64,000 bases of DNA from an uncultured Spirochaetota bacterium (GCA_944388995.1 CALXKN010000003.1:1-64000), one strand, 5' to 3'; shown: positions 1 through 7,534, numbered from the stretch's first letter. The notes: generated from the letters alone by a model not told the origin. Made by a program: numbers and translations.

Positions 1-97
<97 letters not shown>

Positions 98-121
98 CGA
101 TATCTTTTCGGAGGTGTTATG

Positions 122-475
122 ATGAAAAATTTAATGATTGTTGTTTTAGCTGCGTTGATGGTCTCCGGATGCGTGACCAAAGTCTTTTTTGATTCATCCG
201 AACCGGGAGCCGAAGTGTATCTTGATGGAGAAAAAATCGGCGAAACCCCGTTTACAGCAAATGTCTCGGCGTATGCGTGGTACGATCCGGCAGTAACAAT
301 TAAGAAGGAAGGGTACAAAGAGCTGAGAACCTTCCTGAAACCTGAACCGCGTGTCGGAAACATTGTTGCCGGCGTTCTTTTTTTTTCGGCATTGCCCATT
401 TCTATGCCGTGTCTGTTTACCTGTTACGGACCTCAAAAACGGCAATTTTTCGAATTGGAAAAAGAGAGTGAATAA
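122..475 (+). CDS. PEGA-domain lipoprotein
   Basis: A small exported protein of about 117 residues. The N-terminus is a short basic start, a hydrophobic stretch and a lipobox ending Val-Ser-Gly-Cys, so Cys at about residue 17 is probably lipidated. Right after it comes a PEGA-type beta motif (SEPGAEVYLDGEKIGETPF), a surface-associated module named for this Pro-Glu-Gly-Ala signature. A second hydrophobic stretch with two Cys lies near residues 80-105. Two tandem ATGs exist (119 and 122). GGAGG at 110-114 is better spaced for 122. The function beyond envelope localisation is unknown. It is monocistronic: T-tract promoter upstream and a strong terminator downstream. Confidence 0.8.
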   Translation: MKNLMIVVLAALMVSGCVTKVFFDSSEPGAEVYLDGEKIGETPFTANVSAYAWYDPAVTIKKEGYKELRTFLKPEPRVGNIVAGVLFFSALPISMPCLFTCYGPQKRQFFELEKESE

Positions 476-483
476 AACCGACG

Positions 484-507
484 GCGGAGCGAGAGCTCCG
501 CTTTTTT
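484..507 (+). terminator. Intrinsic terminator after the PEGA lipoprotein gene
   Basis: Perfect 7-bp stem GCGGAGC/GCTCCGC with a GAGA tetraloop, followed by six T. The same stem recurs at 23407-23433 with a different loop. Confidence 0.9.
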
Positions 508-508
508 A

Positions 509-537
509 TTGACAACCTTGTTTTTCTGCATTAGAAT
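509..537 (+). promoter_or_regulatory. Promoter of the acetyltransferase gene
   Basis: TTGACA (509-514), 17-bp spacer, TAGAAT (532-537). It starts right after the previous terminator. It lies inside an in-frame upstream extension of the next open frame, which shows the gene starts downstream at 566. Confidence 0.8.
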
Positions 538-565
538 TTCTAAAACTGAATCGGGAGAAATAGGA

Positions 566-1171
566 ATGACTGAAAGAGAAAAAATGCTGGCAGGCGAACT
601 TTACGACTGCGGAGATCCGGAACTGATTGAACAGTGGCATGCTGCGAAAAATCTGACGCTCCGTTACAACTCTCTGAAGTCAGACGACTTCAAACGCAAA
701 CAAAGAATTTTAAAAAAACTGCTTGGCGGCTGCGGTGAGAATGTGTGGATTACCTCTCCGTTTTATGTCGATTACGGAAATAACATCTTTCTCGGAAATC
801 ACTGTGAAATCAATATGAACTGCGTTTTTCTTGACGACAACCGCATAGAAATCGGTGATTACGCACTCATTGGTCCGTCGGTTCAAATTTACACGGCGTT
901 CCATCCGGCGGATTTTCGAGAACGGTTTGCTCTGCCGCGGAAAGAGGGTGAGTTTGCTTTTTGCCGTACGCAGACGGCTCCGGTAAAAATCGGCAATGGT
1001 GTTTGGATCGGCGGAGGGGCGGTGATCCTGCCCGGTGTGACCATCGGCGACAACGTCACTATCGGTGCCGGCAGTGTCGTGACTCATTCGATTCCTTCCT
1101 ATACGATTGCTTGCGGAAATCCGTGCCGCCCCATTCGTTCAATAACGGAAAAGCCGCCGCAAAATTTATAA
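566..1171 (+). CDS. maa: Maltose/galactoside-type O-acetyltransferase (left-handed beta-helix)
   Basis: Acetyl-CoA-dependent O-acetyltransferase of the Maa/LacA/NodL family, which acetylates sugars or oligosaccharides in the cytoplasm. The 201-residue length is typical. The N-terminal helical part opens MTEREKMLAGELYD, the classic Maa/LacA opening. It is followed by hexapeptide repeats (IGDYALIGPSVQIYTAFHP, with the catalytic His in that segment) and then VWIGGGAVILPGVTIGDNVTIGAGSVVT. Start chosen at ATG 566, with GGAGAA at 553-558; the open frame reaches further upstream, but that part is the promoter. The 3' end overlaps the convergent glycosylase gene by 6 bp. The true acceptor cannot be told from sequence. 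Confidence 0.88.
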   Translation: MTEREKMLAGELYDCGDPELIEQWHAAKNLTLRYNSLKSDDFKRKQRILKKLLGGCGENVWITSPFYVDYGNNIFLGNHCEINMNCVFLDDNRIEIGDYALIGPSVQIYTAFHPADFRERFALPRKEGEFAFCRTQTAPVKIGNGVWIGGGAVILPGVTIGDNVTIGAGSVVTHSIPSYTIACGNPCRPIRSITEKPPQNL

Positions 1172-1657
1172 CAACGCTTCTCGATAGCGGCAAACCAATT
1201 CTTCGAAACTCACCGCACGGTTGGCCGGTGATGTTGAAGGCAGCGGCAGTGCCGGACGTCCGACAATCGGTTCGCACAGTGTTTGATAGAGACAGAAGGC
1301 TGTCTTTCCCGTCGTTAAAATTTTCCGAATTGCGGCTGCGTTTAAAATCACGGATAAATCATTCGCTTTTGCTCGGCGAATCGAACCGTCTTCAGCGCCT
1401 TTGATTTCGCAGGAGGCGATCACATCCCACAGCGCGATCTTTTGTCGGCGCAGAAATTCCTTTTTTTCTTCTATATTAGCAGGAATCTCTTCCTCAAAAA
1501 CTGCTGCCAGCGTTTTCCAGAATCGGTTTTGAGGATGACCGTAATAAAATCCGCACTCGCGCGACTTTGGCGACGGAAATGAGCCTAAAATCAGCGTTTC
1601 GGAATCGTTTTCGAAAAACGGCGGCAGTTCATGAAAGAGGAGTTTGCTTTCCTGCAT
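1166..1657 (-). CDS. DNA-deoxyinosine glycosylase-like (UDG superfamily)
   Basis: A 163-residue protein of the uracil-DNA glycosylase fold. The N-terminal signature LILGSFPSPKSRECGFYYG followed by HPQNRFW matches the hypoxanthine/deoxyinosine glycosylase branch (UDG family 6, Mug-like). LPSTSPAN near residue 140 is the C-terminal active-site motif of the superfamily. Expected role: excision of deaminated bases at the start of base excision repair. No ribosome-binding site precedes ATG 1657; instead a TAAAAT lies 6 bases upstream, so the mRNA is probably leaderless. Assignment to the inosine-specific branch is by motif only; uracil or mismatch substrates remain possible. Confidence 0.75.
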   Translation of the reverse strand: MQESKLLFHELPPFFENDSETLILGSFPSPKSRECGFYYGHPQNRFWKTLAAVFEEEIPANIEEKKEFLRRQKIALWDVIASCEIKGAEDGSIRRAKANDLSVILNAAAIRKILTTGKTAFCLYQTLCEPIVGRPALPLPSTSPANRAVSFEELVCRYREALL

Positions 1658-1663
1658 GCGGAT

Positions 1664-1691
1664 ATTTTACGCCGGCGCGGCGGTTTGTCAA
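1664..1691 (-). promoter_or_regulatory. Leaderless promoter of the glycosylase gene
   Basis: Read on the minus strand: TTGACA (1691-1686), 16-bp spacer, TAAAAT (1669-1664), then 6 bases and the ATG at 1657. Transcription would start at or next to the A of the start codon. Confidence 0.7.
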
Positions 1692-1756
1692 TTATAATTT
1701 TTTAAAAAATTCTTCCGTTTAACAAAAAATCATTTATTCTATAATTGAGGTTTTTT

Positions 1757-3553
1757 ATGAAGAAATATTTGTTATTACCGATTCTGTCGATTTTTACTGT
1801 TTGTGCGTTTGCCGAATCGGCTATTTCCGTTTCTCCCGTCCGTTGGGACGAAGCTGAAGCAAAAGCCGATGCACTGCTTGCTCAGATGACCGACGAAGAG
1901 AAGGCCGGACAAATGATTCAGGCTGAACGGCGTTACATGAAAATTTCGGACATTACGAAATACTGTCTAGGATCTGTACTCAGCGGGGGAGGATCGGCTC
2001 CCGGAAAAAATACCGTTGATGATTGGCGCACTATGATTGAGAAGATGCAGGCCGCTGCCGCTAAAACCCGCCTTGCCATTCCGATTATCTATGGTGTTGA
2101 CGCCGTTCATGGGCACAACAATTTGGCCGGCGCAGTCATCTTTCCTCACAACAGCGGTTTAGGGGCGTCGGCGAGCACGCAGGGGACTTTCGAAGCGGCT
2201 CGGGAAACGGCACGCGCCATTCGTCAAACCGGCGTGACGTGGACCTTTGCTCCGTGTTTAGCTGTTGCGCGCGATATTCGCTGGGGGAGGACTTACGAAA
2301 GTTTTTCCGAAGATCCTCAGAAAGCGGCCGCATTCGGAATCGTGTCCATGCGCGGTCTGCACGACGGCGGAGCTGTTTCGAGTATCAAGCACTTCGCCGG
2401 TGACGGAGGGACAGCTTTCGGAACTTCGAAAAAAACGCCCGGGTTTTTGGATCAAGGCGACACAAAGCTTTCCGAAGAAGAATTTTTCCGTTTGCATCTG
2501 AATCAGTATAAAAGAGCGGTTGAAGACGGAGCGTTGAATGTTATGGCGTCGTACAGCAGTTTTAACGGAGTTAAAATGCATGAAAACCGCCGCTTTTTGA
2601 CTGAGATTCTGAAAGAAGAGTGGGGATTCCGCGGTTTTGTCGTCAGTGATTACGCTGCTGTCGAACAATGTTCCGGAAAAAATTACCGGGATAACGTTAT
2701 TCTTTGTGTTAATGCCGGAATCGATATGCTGATGGAACCGATCCGCTGGAAGCAGGCGTACCGTTCGATTTTATACGGATTAAAAAAAGGTTTGATTGCG
2801 CAAGAGCGCATCGACGATGCCGTGAGGCGGATTTTAACGGTAAAATACCTTTCCGGTTTAATGGATGAGCCGATTCCTGCTTTTGAAGAGATTGACGAAG
2901 CGGCGGTTCGGGAGAAAGCGCGGAAAGCAGCTGAAGGGACCTTTGTTCTGCTGAAGAACGAGGCATCGCTGCTGCCGTTAAAACCAAATATTTCCGTCTG
3001 TATTCTCGGTCCGGCGGCAGACAGTGTCGGTGTTTTGTGCGGAGGCTGGACGATCGAGTGGCTGGGAAAAACAGTCAATCCGGCGGTCGGCGGGAAGACG
3101 TTTCGGGAGGCGGTCACACAATTTCTGGAAGCCGGCGGCGGTGCGGTGACGGATCATCCCGATGAAGCCGATGTGATTCTTCTTGCTCTCGGTGAAGAGC
3201 CGTACGCCGAGTTTTTCGGAGATGCGGCCGATTTGTCTCTGTACGGGGATAAGGCGCTGAAGGGGAACCGCGCGGCGGTCGAAGCGGCACGAAAGGCGGG
3301 AAAACCGACGGTTACGGTGCTGGTTGCCGGGCGTCCGAGAATTGTCTCGGAAGAAATCAAATCGTGGAAGGCCTTTGTCATGGCCTGGCTGCCGGGCAGC
3401 GAAGGCGCGGATGCACTGGTGAATGCCCTGTGGGGAAAAGTTCCCTTTGTCGGACGCCTTCCGTTTACCTGGCCGGTATCGTCAGAGACATCTGCCGAAA
3501 CGGAAAGCCGCCGTTCCGAAACAGTTCTTTTTCCGTACGGATTCGGACTGTGA
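1757..3553 (+). CDS. Exported family 3 glycoside hydrolase (beta-glucosidase/exo-glucanase type)
   Basis: Retaining beta-glycosidase of GH3, releasing glucose or related sugars from beta-linked glycans. 598 residues. A signal peptide of about 20 residues ends CAFA, suggesting periplasmic or outer-surface location. The N-terminal barrel contains KHFAGDGGT (about residue 210) and the nucleophile Asp298 in VVSDYAAV. The C-terminal alpha/beta sandwich ends LFPYGFGL, the usual end of the two-domain enzymes that lack a fibronectin-like third domain. ATG 1757 chosen with GAGG at 1747-1750; an upstream in-frame TTG at 1745 would destroy the signal peptide. TATAAT occurs at 1693-1698 and 1740-1745. 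No transporter gene is adjacent, so the substrate is not indicated by context. Confidence 0.9.
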   Translation: MKKYLLLPILSIFTVCAFAESAISVSPVRWDEAEAKADALLAQMTDEEKAGQMIQAERRYMKISDITKYCLGSVLSGGGSAPGKNTVDDWRTMIEKMQAAAAKTRLAIPIIYGVDAVHGHNNLAGAVIFPHNSGLGASASTQGTFEAARETARAIRQTGVTWTFAPCLAVARDIRWGRTYESFSEDPQKAAAFGIVSMRGLHDGGAVSSIKHFAGDGGTAFGTSKKTPGFLDQGDTKLSEEEFFRLHLNQYKRAVEDGALNVMASYSSFNGVKMHENRRFLTEILKEEWGFRGFVVSDYAAVEQCSGKNYRDNVILCVNAGIDMLMEPIRWKQAYRSILYGLKKGLIAQERIDDAVRRILTVKYLSGLMDEPIPAFEEIDEAAVREKARKAAEGTFVLLKNEASLLPLKPNISVCILGPAADSVGVLCGGWTIEWLGKTVNPAVGGKTFREAVTQFLEAGGGAVTDHPDEADVILLALGEEPYAEFFGDAADLSLYGDKALKGNRAAVEAARKAGKPTVTVLVAGRPRIVSEEIKSWKAFVMAWLPGSEGADALVNALWGKVPFVGRLPFTWPVSSETSAETESRRSETVLFPYGFGL

Positions 3554-3571
3554 AAATCTTTGTATAATCAT

Positions 3572-3598
3572 TTAAAATGAGAAAAATTCTCATTTTAA
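3572..3598. promoter_or_regulatory. 27-bp perfect inverted repeat upstream of the 3666 operon
   Basis: Two perfectly complementary 12-bp arms (3572-3583 and 3587-3598) flank AAA. It is A/T-rich and lacks a T-run, so it is more like an operator than an intrinsic terminator. It contains TTCTCATTT (3587-3595), which recurs exactly 32 bp later at 3619-3627, about three helical turns away. Confidence 0.6.
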
Positions 3599-3610
3599 GA
3601 AAGAAAATTC

Positions 3611-3645
3611 TTGCATTTTTCTCATTTGAGCTATATAATAGCTCA
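3611..3645 (+). promoter_or_regulatory. Promoter with inverted repeat over its -10 box
   Basis: TTGCAT (3611-3616), 17-bp spacer, TATAAT (3634-3639). A 7-bp inverted repeat TGAGCTA/TAGCTCA (3627-3633 and 3639-3645) is centred on the -10 box, a typical repressor-site placement. The spacer also holds the second TTCTCATTT half-site (3619-3627). Confidence 0.65.
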
Positions 3646-3665
3646 TCATTATTGAGGAGGCTGTT

Positions 3666-4103
3666 ATGGCTCAATTAAAATCGGGTTTGGCATTGAATGA
3701 AGGAGAAAATCTGGTGATGGAACTGGAAGCGGAATTTTTCGCCGGCAGTTCCAACCCGCTCGCTCAGTTCATCGGAAATGTCCAGAAGCTTATTTTGAAA
3801 ATTTTGGGTACGAAACTCAAAGGGTATCTTGTTATCACGGATCAGCGTGTTGTCGAGGTTTATTCCTACGTTCGCTGTTACATTTTCAACGTCAGCAAGA
3901 CGGTAAAATGTCTGCTTCCGTCGAGCATCAAAGAGGTCGGTTACAAAAAACAGGCCACCTGCGGTTTTTTCTGTCCGGCATATTACCTCTATTACGATGC
4001 CCATACGCAGCATACCGAAATTCAGCTGTCGGCCTTTGATGAAGCGGAAGCCTCGAAAGTGGTTGATGCCTTCTTCAAGGCGATTGCCAAAGCCCAGAAA
4101 TAA
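3666..4103 (+). CDS. Unknown conserved-type protein, PH-like beta fold suspected
   Basis: 145 residues, no signal peptide. The layout is an N-terminal helix (LNEGENLVMELEAEF), a strand-rich middle with LKGYLVITDQRVVEV, and a C-terminal helix ending AFFKAIAKAQK. The phrase G-Y-L-x-I-T-D-Q-R-V is common in bacterial PH-like domain proteins, but I do not recognise the family with certainty. Ribosome-binding site GAGGAGG at 3654-3660. It is first in a three-gene unit with two membrane proteins joined by 1-4 bp overlaps, so it may act at the membrane with them. Function unknown. Confidence 0.7.
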   Translation: MAQLKSGLALNEGENLVMELEAEFFAGSSNPLAQFIGNVQKLILKILGTKLKGYLVITDQRVVEVYSYVRCYIFNVSKTVKCLLPSSIKEVGYKKQATCGFFCPAYYLYYDAHTQHTEIQLSAFDEAEASKVVDAFFKAIAKAQK

Positions 4104-4522
4104 TGAATGCGGAATTCCGTTTTCTGTATTTGAATTTTTATGCCGGTCTGCTGCTTCTCTCGGGAGCGGCAGCCGCTGCAGTGCCGTTATACCGTATAAC
4201 GGCACTGTTTCTTTTTATCCAGATTCCGGCTGCGCTTTTCTGTCTGTATCAGTCGGCACGGATTTTTTCCGTCTGGCCGGATAAAAAGCGGCGATACCGG
4301 AAACTTCTCGAACGCAATCGGGAAAAATGGGAAGAACATTCGTTCCGTCCGTATATGATTTCACCGTGCGGGCGCCTTCTGGTAAAAGCCGTATTATCCG
4401 ATTTAAACAGAAAAGAGGAGTACCGGAATCTGAAGCAGTATATTCCGTCTCTGAGGAATCAGATAAAACTCAACTGCAGAACGGAAAAAACAGTTGTTTA
4501 CATTAATAAGGATATCAAATGA
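4103..4522 (+). CDS. Unknown small membrane protein
   Basis: 139 residues with two hydrophobic segments near residues 10-28 and 31-48. A basic, polar cytoplasmic-type tail follows (WPDKKRRYRKLLERNREKW). Its ATG overlaps the stop of the upstream gene by one base (TAATG), so translation is coupled. I recognise no domain. Confidence 0.65.
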   Translation: MNAEFRFLYLNFYAGLLLLSGAAAAAVPLYRITALFLFIQIPAALFCLYQSARIFSVWPDKKRRYRKLLERNREKWEEHSFRPYMISPCGRLLVKAVLSDLNRKEEYRNLKQYIPSLRNQIKLNCRTEKTVVYINKDIK

Positions 4523-5154
4523 TACTTTTTTTGGTGATTGCGGCCGTTTTGACGGCATCGCTTCTCTCTTTTGTTTTGTCCAAACTGCTCCTGAAACGTA
4601 TAGCGGATAAGGGGTTCCGGATTTTTATGGCGGTGGTTCTGTATTTGGTGACCATTGTCGCATTCGTTCTTATTTTTCCGTCGGGGGCAGTCGGGGATTA
4701 CGCGGCTGATGCGATCGCGGAGTATCGCGGGCGGCTGACGGCACTGGCCGACACACAGTATCCGGGATGGGCGGATAAGACAGTCAATACCGGCAATATG
4801 CAGGAGATGATTGACCGGTTTACCGAACTGACGCAAACCGATGAAGAGAGCGGTCTGATTGAAACGATCGCTTTTTGGTATATCAGGCATAAAACAGCGG
4901 TCGGAACGGAATCGCTTTCGTTCCTGATTGCTCAAATCGGCGGCGGAAAGGATATTGTGACGATGGGCGAACTGAGCGAAAGAGCGTTCGCAGAGATCGG
5001 CGAAGCTGTTCTGTCCGTCGTTTTTTGGATTCGTATCGGTGTTGCGGTCGTTTATCTTCTGTTCCTGGGACTTTTTTTAATCGTATCCCTTTCGCTGCGA
5101 AAAAGCGGACGTCCGCGGGTCAACAAGTCGATTACCTTCGGTTCTTCCGACTGA
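4519..5154 (+). CDS. Unknown membrane protein, last gene of the 3666 operon
   Basis: 211 residues. Hydrophobic segments at about 2-20 and 34-53 are followed by an extracytoplasmic-type loop of about 120 residues and a C-terminal membrane helix (VVFWIRIGVAVVYLLFLGLFLIV, split by context). A basic tail ends the protein. ATG overlaps the preceding stop by 4 bp. No recognisable enzymatic motif. An intrinsic terminator follows at 5173-5198, closing the operon. Confidence 0.65.
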   Translation: MILFLVIAAVLTASLLSFVLSKLLLKRIADKGFRIFMAVVLYLVTIVAFVLIFPSGAVGDYAADAIAEYRGRLTALADTQYPGWADKTVNTGNMQEMIDRFTELTQTDEESGLIETIAFWYIRHKTAVGTESLSFLIAQIGGGKDIVTMGELSERAFAEIGEAVLSVVFWIRIGVAVVYLLFLGLFLIVSLSLRKSGRPRVNKSITFGSSD

Positions 5155-5172
5155 CTTGCCGGTCGATTCGAA

Positions 5173-5198
5173 AAGCTGTCCTTTCGGACGGCTTTTTT
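5173..5198 (+). terminator. Intrinsic terminator of the 3666-5154 operon
   Basis: A 9-bp stem AAGCTGTCC/GGACGGCTT (one G-T pair) with a TTTC loop and six T. On the other strand the same hairpin is followed by only four T, so it may also partly serve the converging HEPN-like gene. Confidence 0.85.
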
Positions 5199-5220
5199 AT
5201 TTAAACAAAAAAATCAGGTC

Positions 5221-5865
5221 TTATTCGGTTGTCCGCGGCGGCAGGCGGACGGCGCGCGGTTTGAAGATTTCGTCGATGACGGCCCGGGTGCGGGTCAGGG
5301 CGTAATAGGCCCATAATTCGGCCGAGTCGGACCCGACCGTGTGCGCACGTATCTCTTCTTCCGGCAGCACGACCGATTTGAACTCGGTTTTGGCTTTACG
5401 TATTTGTTTGACTTCGTCGAGTTCGAATTCCGGCAGCATGCCGTGAATCGAGGTGTTGCGGATGAACTGCAGCGTTCTCATTTCGTCGTACTGCGTCTGT
5501 GTGCAGATGCCGTAGCTTTTGGCCAGTTCCAGCAGCAGGCCGAGGCTGCTGCGGTTCAGTTCGTTGGGGCCGCTGACCACCGCATCGCGGTTTTTATAGC
5601 GCGTTTTCAGGCGGCCGGCCGTGGCCAGCTTTTCTTCCAGTAACACTGTCAGCGCCTGTTCCAGCAAAATCCCCGAAAGGCAGACGGCCGCTTCGTGATA
5701 CCCGAAGTAGTAGTTCTGGTGCGTTTGAAACAGCAGGTTGAGAATGTGGTCGACGCGGCCGGCGGTTTTGCGGCCGACGGTCAGTTTTTCGTATTGCAGC
5801 TTTTCCTTGCGTTCCTCCGCACGGTTTAAAAACTCTTCGTTGTAACGTTGCGACAGTGTGCCCAT
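5221..5865 (-). CDS. HEPN-like / DUF4145-like helical protein
   Basis: A 214-residue, mostly helical protein. Near residue 135 it has RNTSIHG, fitting the R-x4-H motif of HEPN-fold proteins, which include RNases and DUF4145 proteins. Upstream helices (AVCLSGILLEQALTVLLEEKL) resemble the dimerising helices of that fold. ATG 5865 is chosen because AGGAGA lies 5 bases upstream; the frame extends to 5910 without a better signal. It lies 118 bp downstream of an XRE regulator on the same strand and has its own promoter. It could be a toxin or RNA-processing enzyme, or simply a structural HEPN protein. Motif-based; not certain. Confidence 0.6.
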   Translation of the reverse strand: MGTLSQRYNEEFLNRAEERKEKLQYEKLTVGRKTAGRVDHILNLLFQTHQNYYFGYHEAAVCLSGILLEQALTVLLEEKLATAGRLKTRYKNRDAVVSGPNELNRSSLGLLLELAKSYGICTQTQYDEMRTLQFIRNTSIHGMLPEFELDEVKQIRKAKTEFKSVVLPEEEIRAHTVGSDSAELWAYYALTRTRAVIDEIFKPRAVRLPPRTTE

Positions 5866-5881
5866 AACATCTCCTTTTTTT

Positions 5882-5910
5882 ATTGTACCATAAAAAAGGG
5901 GACGGGACAA
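5882..5910 (-). promoter_or_regulatory. Promoter of the HEPN-like gene
   Basis: Minus strand: TTGTCC (5910-5905), 17-bp spacer, TACAAT (5887-5882), then the ribosome-binding site and ATG at 5865. Confidence 0.55.
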
Positions 5911-5983
5911 TCAAAAAAGGTTCCTCTGACATCAGGTGTCAGGCAACAGTGAGTAAATTCAGGTAACAGCCTCGGAGGAAGGG

Positions 5984-6262
5984 TTAAAAATAGCGGTTGA
6001 TCAGTTCGGTCATCGCTTTGCGGGCTTCTTCTCTGTCCCCGTCCGGTTCTCGGAAAAGGACGGCCGGATTGATTTGCAGGGCATCGCAGATTTTCAAAAT
6101 CGTGTGAAGTGTGGGAATCCGTTTCCCTGTTTCAATGAAGTTGACAAGATTCTGTGACACTTTTGCCTTATACGCAAGATCCAGCTGTGAGATGTTCGCC
6201 CGCTTCCTTTCCTCTCTCAGACGGGCCGCAAAATGTTTTTCCTGTTCTTCAATGGATGACAT
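5984..6262 (-). CDS. XRE-family transcriptional regulator
   Basis: 92-residue DNA-binding protein made almost entirely of one Cro/C1-type helix-turn-helix. It reads ERKRANISQLDLAYKAKVSQ, then NLVNFIETGKRIPTLHTILKICDAL, i.e. helices 2-5 of HTH_3. A short tail follows. ATG 6262 is preferred over GTG 6289 because TTGCCC-N17-CATAAT ends 6 bases before it; neither start has a ribosome-binding site. The intergenic inverted repeat at 6298-6315 is a good candidate operator for it. It may control itself, the divergent 6379 operon and/or the HEPN-like gene downstream. Confidence 0.88.
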   Translation of the reverse strand: MSSIEEQEKHFAARLREERKRANISQLDLAYKAKVSQNLVNFIETGKRIPTLHTILKICDALQINPAVLFREPDGDREEARKAMTELINRYF

Positions 6263-6268
6263 AAAGCG

Positions 6269-6297
6269 ATTATGAAGAATCTTAAACACTTGGGCAA
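6269..6297 (-). promoter_or_regulatory. Leaderless promoter of the XRE gene
   Basis: Minus strand: TTGCCC (6297-6292), 17-bp spacer, CATAAT (6274-6269), then 6 bases and ATG 6262. No ribosome-binding site. The -35 directly abuts the TTCACA/TGTGAA inverted repeat. Confidence 0.6.
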
Positions 6298-6315
6298 TTC
6301 ACAATAGTGTGTGAA
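6298..6315. promoter_or_regulatory. Candidate operator between divergent XRE and 6379 genes
   Basis: Inverted repeat TTCACA-N6-TGTGAA, with an inner overlapping register CACA-N4-TGTG. It sits between the -35 boxes of the two divergent promoters, where one dimeric repressor could affect both. Confidence 0.55.
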
Positions 6316-6324
6316 AATTTATAC

Positions 6325-6352
6325 TTGACAACATGATGATTTGTGTTATAAT
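6325..6352 (+). promoter_or_regulatory. Consensus promoter of the 6379 operon
   Basis: TTGACA (6325-6330), 16-bp spacer, TATAAT (6347-6352): both hexamers are perfect. A second TATAAT at 6354-6359 is too far from the -35 to be the main one. Confidence 0.8.
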
Positions 6353-6378
6353 ATATAATACAAAAAGGAGTTTTCAAG

Positions 6379-6741
6379 ATGTCTTTTTTGGATGACTTGG
6401 GTGATGTGATTGTCGAAAAAATCGACGATTTTACGGAAGCCGTAGAAGACAAACTGGAAGATATCGGCAACAAAGCCGTCGATTTTCTCGATTCGATTGC
6501 GGTGAATCCGTATGATGTTCCCAACATGTTTATGCCCAACTACATCGTTTGGCAGTTTTCGACAGCCGAAAAAGAGGAGGCGCTGGTTGTGTCTTTCTCC
6601 CATAAGCAGGATATGAAACCGATTGTGGCGATGATTCAGGGGGAAATTGCCAAATCGGGATATGCGATCGAACTGACGGAAGAAGATCGCCGTCCGGATG
6701 ATCTGAAGCAGAAATATCCGCTGCAAAAACTGATTCCGTGA
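6379..6741 (+). CDS. Unknown acidic cytoplasmic protein
   Basis: 120 residues, no signal peptide. An amphipathic, acidic N-terminal half opens MSFLDDLGDVIVEKIDD and continues with EAVEDKLEDIGNKAVDFLD, probably helical. A C-terminal mixed region follows. The first residues resemble the tiny acidic protein at 10279 (MSLLDEMG). Ribosome-binding site GGAG at 6367-6370. The stop overlaps the start of the exported two-domain protein, so the pair is co-translated. Function not recognised. Confidence 0.65.
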   Translation: MSFLDDLGDVIVEKIDDFTEAVEDKLEDIGNKAVDFLDSIAVNPYDVPNMFMPNYIVWQFSTAEKEEALVVSFSHKQDMKPIVAMIQGEIAKSGYAIELTEEDRRPDDLKQKYPLQKLIP

Positions 6742-7478
6742 TGAGAAAGATTCTTTCGATTGTTCTTTTGTTTGCTGCCGCCCTGTGCCTTCCGGCGCAG
6801 GAGTCGGCGGAGGCGCAACGCTGTATCGATATTATTCGTACCAGTTCGTTTACAATTTATCCCGACATTACGGTGGACCGGCTTTTTTCCCCGATGACCG
6901 GGTTGGAGTGGACGGCCCGTCCCGATAACCGCAAACCGCACATCTGGTATGTTCGGGCCGACGGAATGATGACGGTCGAAGGCGTGCCGCTGCCGACAAC
7001 TTTTTTCTTCCGCCTGGATACGCAAACCGCTTCCTGGCGGGTGGAACGGGTGGTCGTAGCCGGGATCGAATCGCTTTCGGCCAACGATGTCGGCGAGATT
7101 CTCGACTACCTGCAAATGGCACAGGATAAGGATCTGCACCCGGCCGTCAAATGTGTCCGGTCGGGGGTTTTCGCCGATTCGCAATACAGCAGTGCGACTG
7201 TCGGGCGGATGTTCGATACTGTTTTTGCCGGATTGAAGTGGTCGGTGAAAGATTCCGGCCGCCGTCACCGGTTTTATGTGACCGCATCGGGAGAAATGGC
7301 GCATAACGGCGTGGCTCTGCCGGCAAAAGTGACTTTCGATGTCGATGTCTCACGCGAAACGTGGCAGATATGCGAAATCGAACTGATGGGCAGCCGCTCC
7401 TCTTCGGCTTGGGAAATAGCGGAAATGGTCGATCTCATCGATTCCGTCTATTTCGAAAAATCGGGTGATTATTTCTGA
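6741..7478 (+). CDS. Exported protein with two copies of a local repeat domain
   Basis: 245 residues with a signal peptide (residues 1 to about 19, ending LCLPAQ). It has two homologous domains of about 90 residues (about 33-123 and 143-236). Each has V-x-x-x-F-D/S-x-V/M-x-x-x-L-x-W, then a strand pair, then W-R/Q-V/I and an acidic end. The same domain occurs once each in the proteins at 8056 and 8497. ATG 6741 overlaps the stop of the upstream gene (TGATG). I recognise no named family; an envelope-located, structural or binding role is an inference. Confidence 0.7.
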   Translation: MRKILSIVLLFAAALCLPAQESAEAQRCIDIIRTSSFTIYPDITVDRLFSPMTGLEWTARPDNRKPHIWYVRADGMMTVEGVPLPTTFFFRLDTQTASWRVERVVVAGIESLSANDVGEILDYLQMAQDKDLHPAVKCVRSGVFADSQYSSATVGRMFDTVFAGLKWSVKDSGRRHRFYVTASGEMAHNGVALPAKVTFDVDVSRETWQICEIELMGSRSSSAWEIAEMVDLIDSVYFEKSGDYF

Positions 7479-7534
7479 ATAAAAAAAGGCAATTTCGGTG
7501 AATCCGAAAAAATAAACTTTAAGGAGTGCGTCTT

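Noticed and set aside
3572-3598. 27-bp palindrome considered as the GH3 gene terminator
   Set aside because: A/T-rich stem with no following T-run, and its sequence recurs in the next promoter; an operator explains it better.
3553-3666. Search for a dif site linked to the XerC/XerD pair
   Set aside because: No 28-bp sequence resembling dif was found here or in other intergenic gaps; the palindrome does not have the Xer-site layout.
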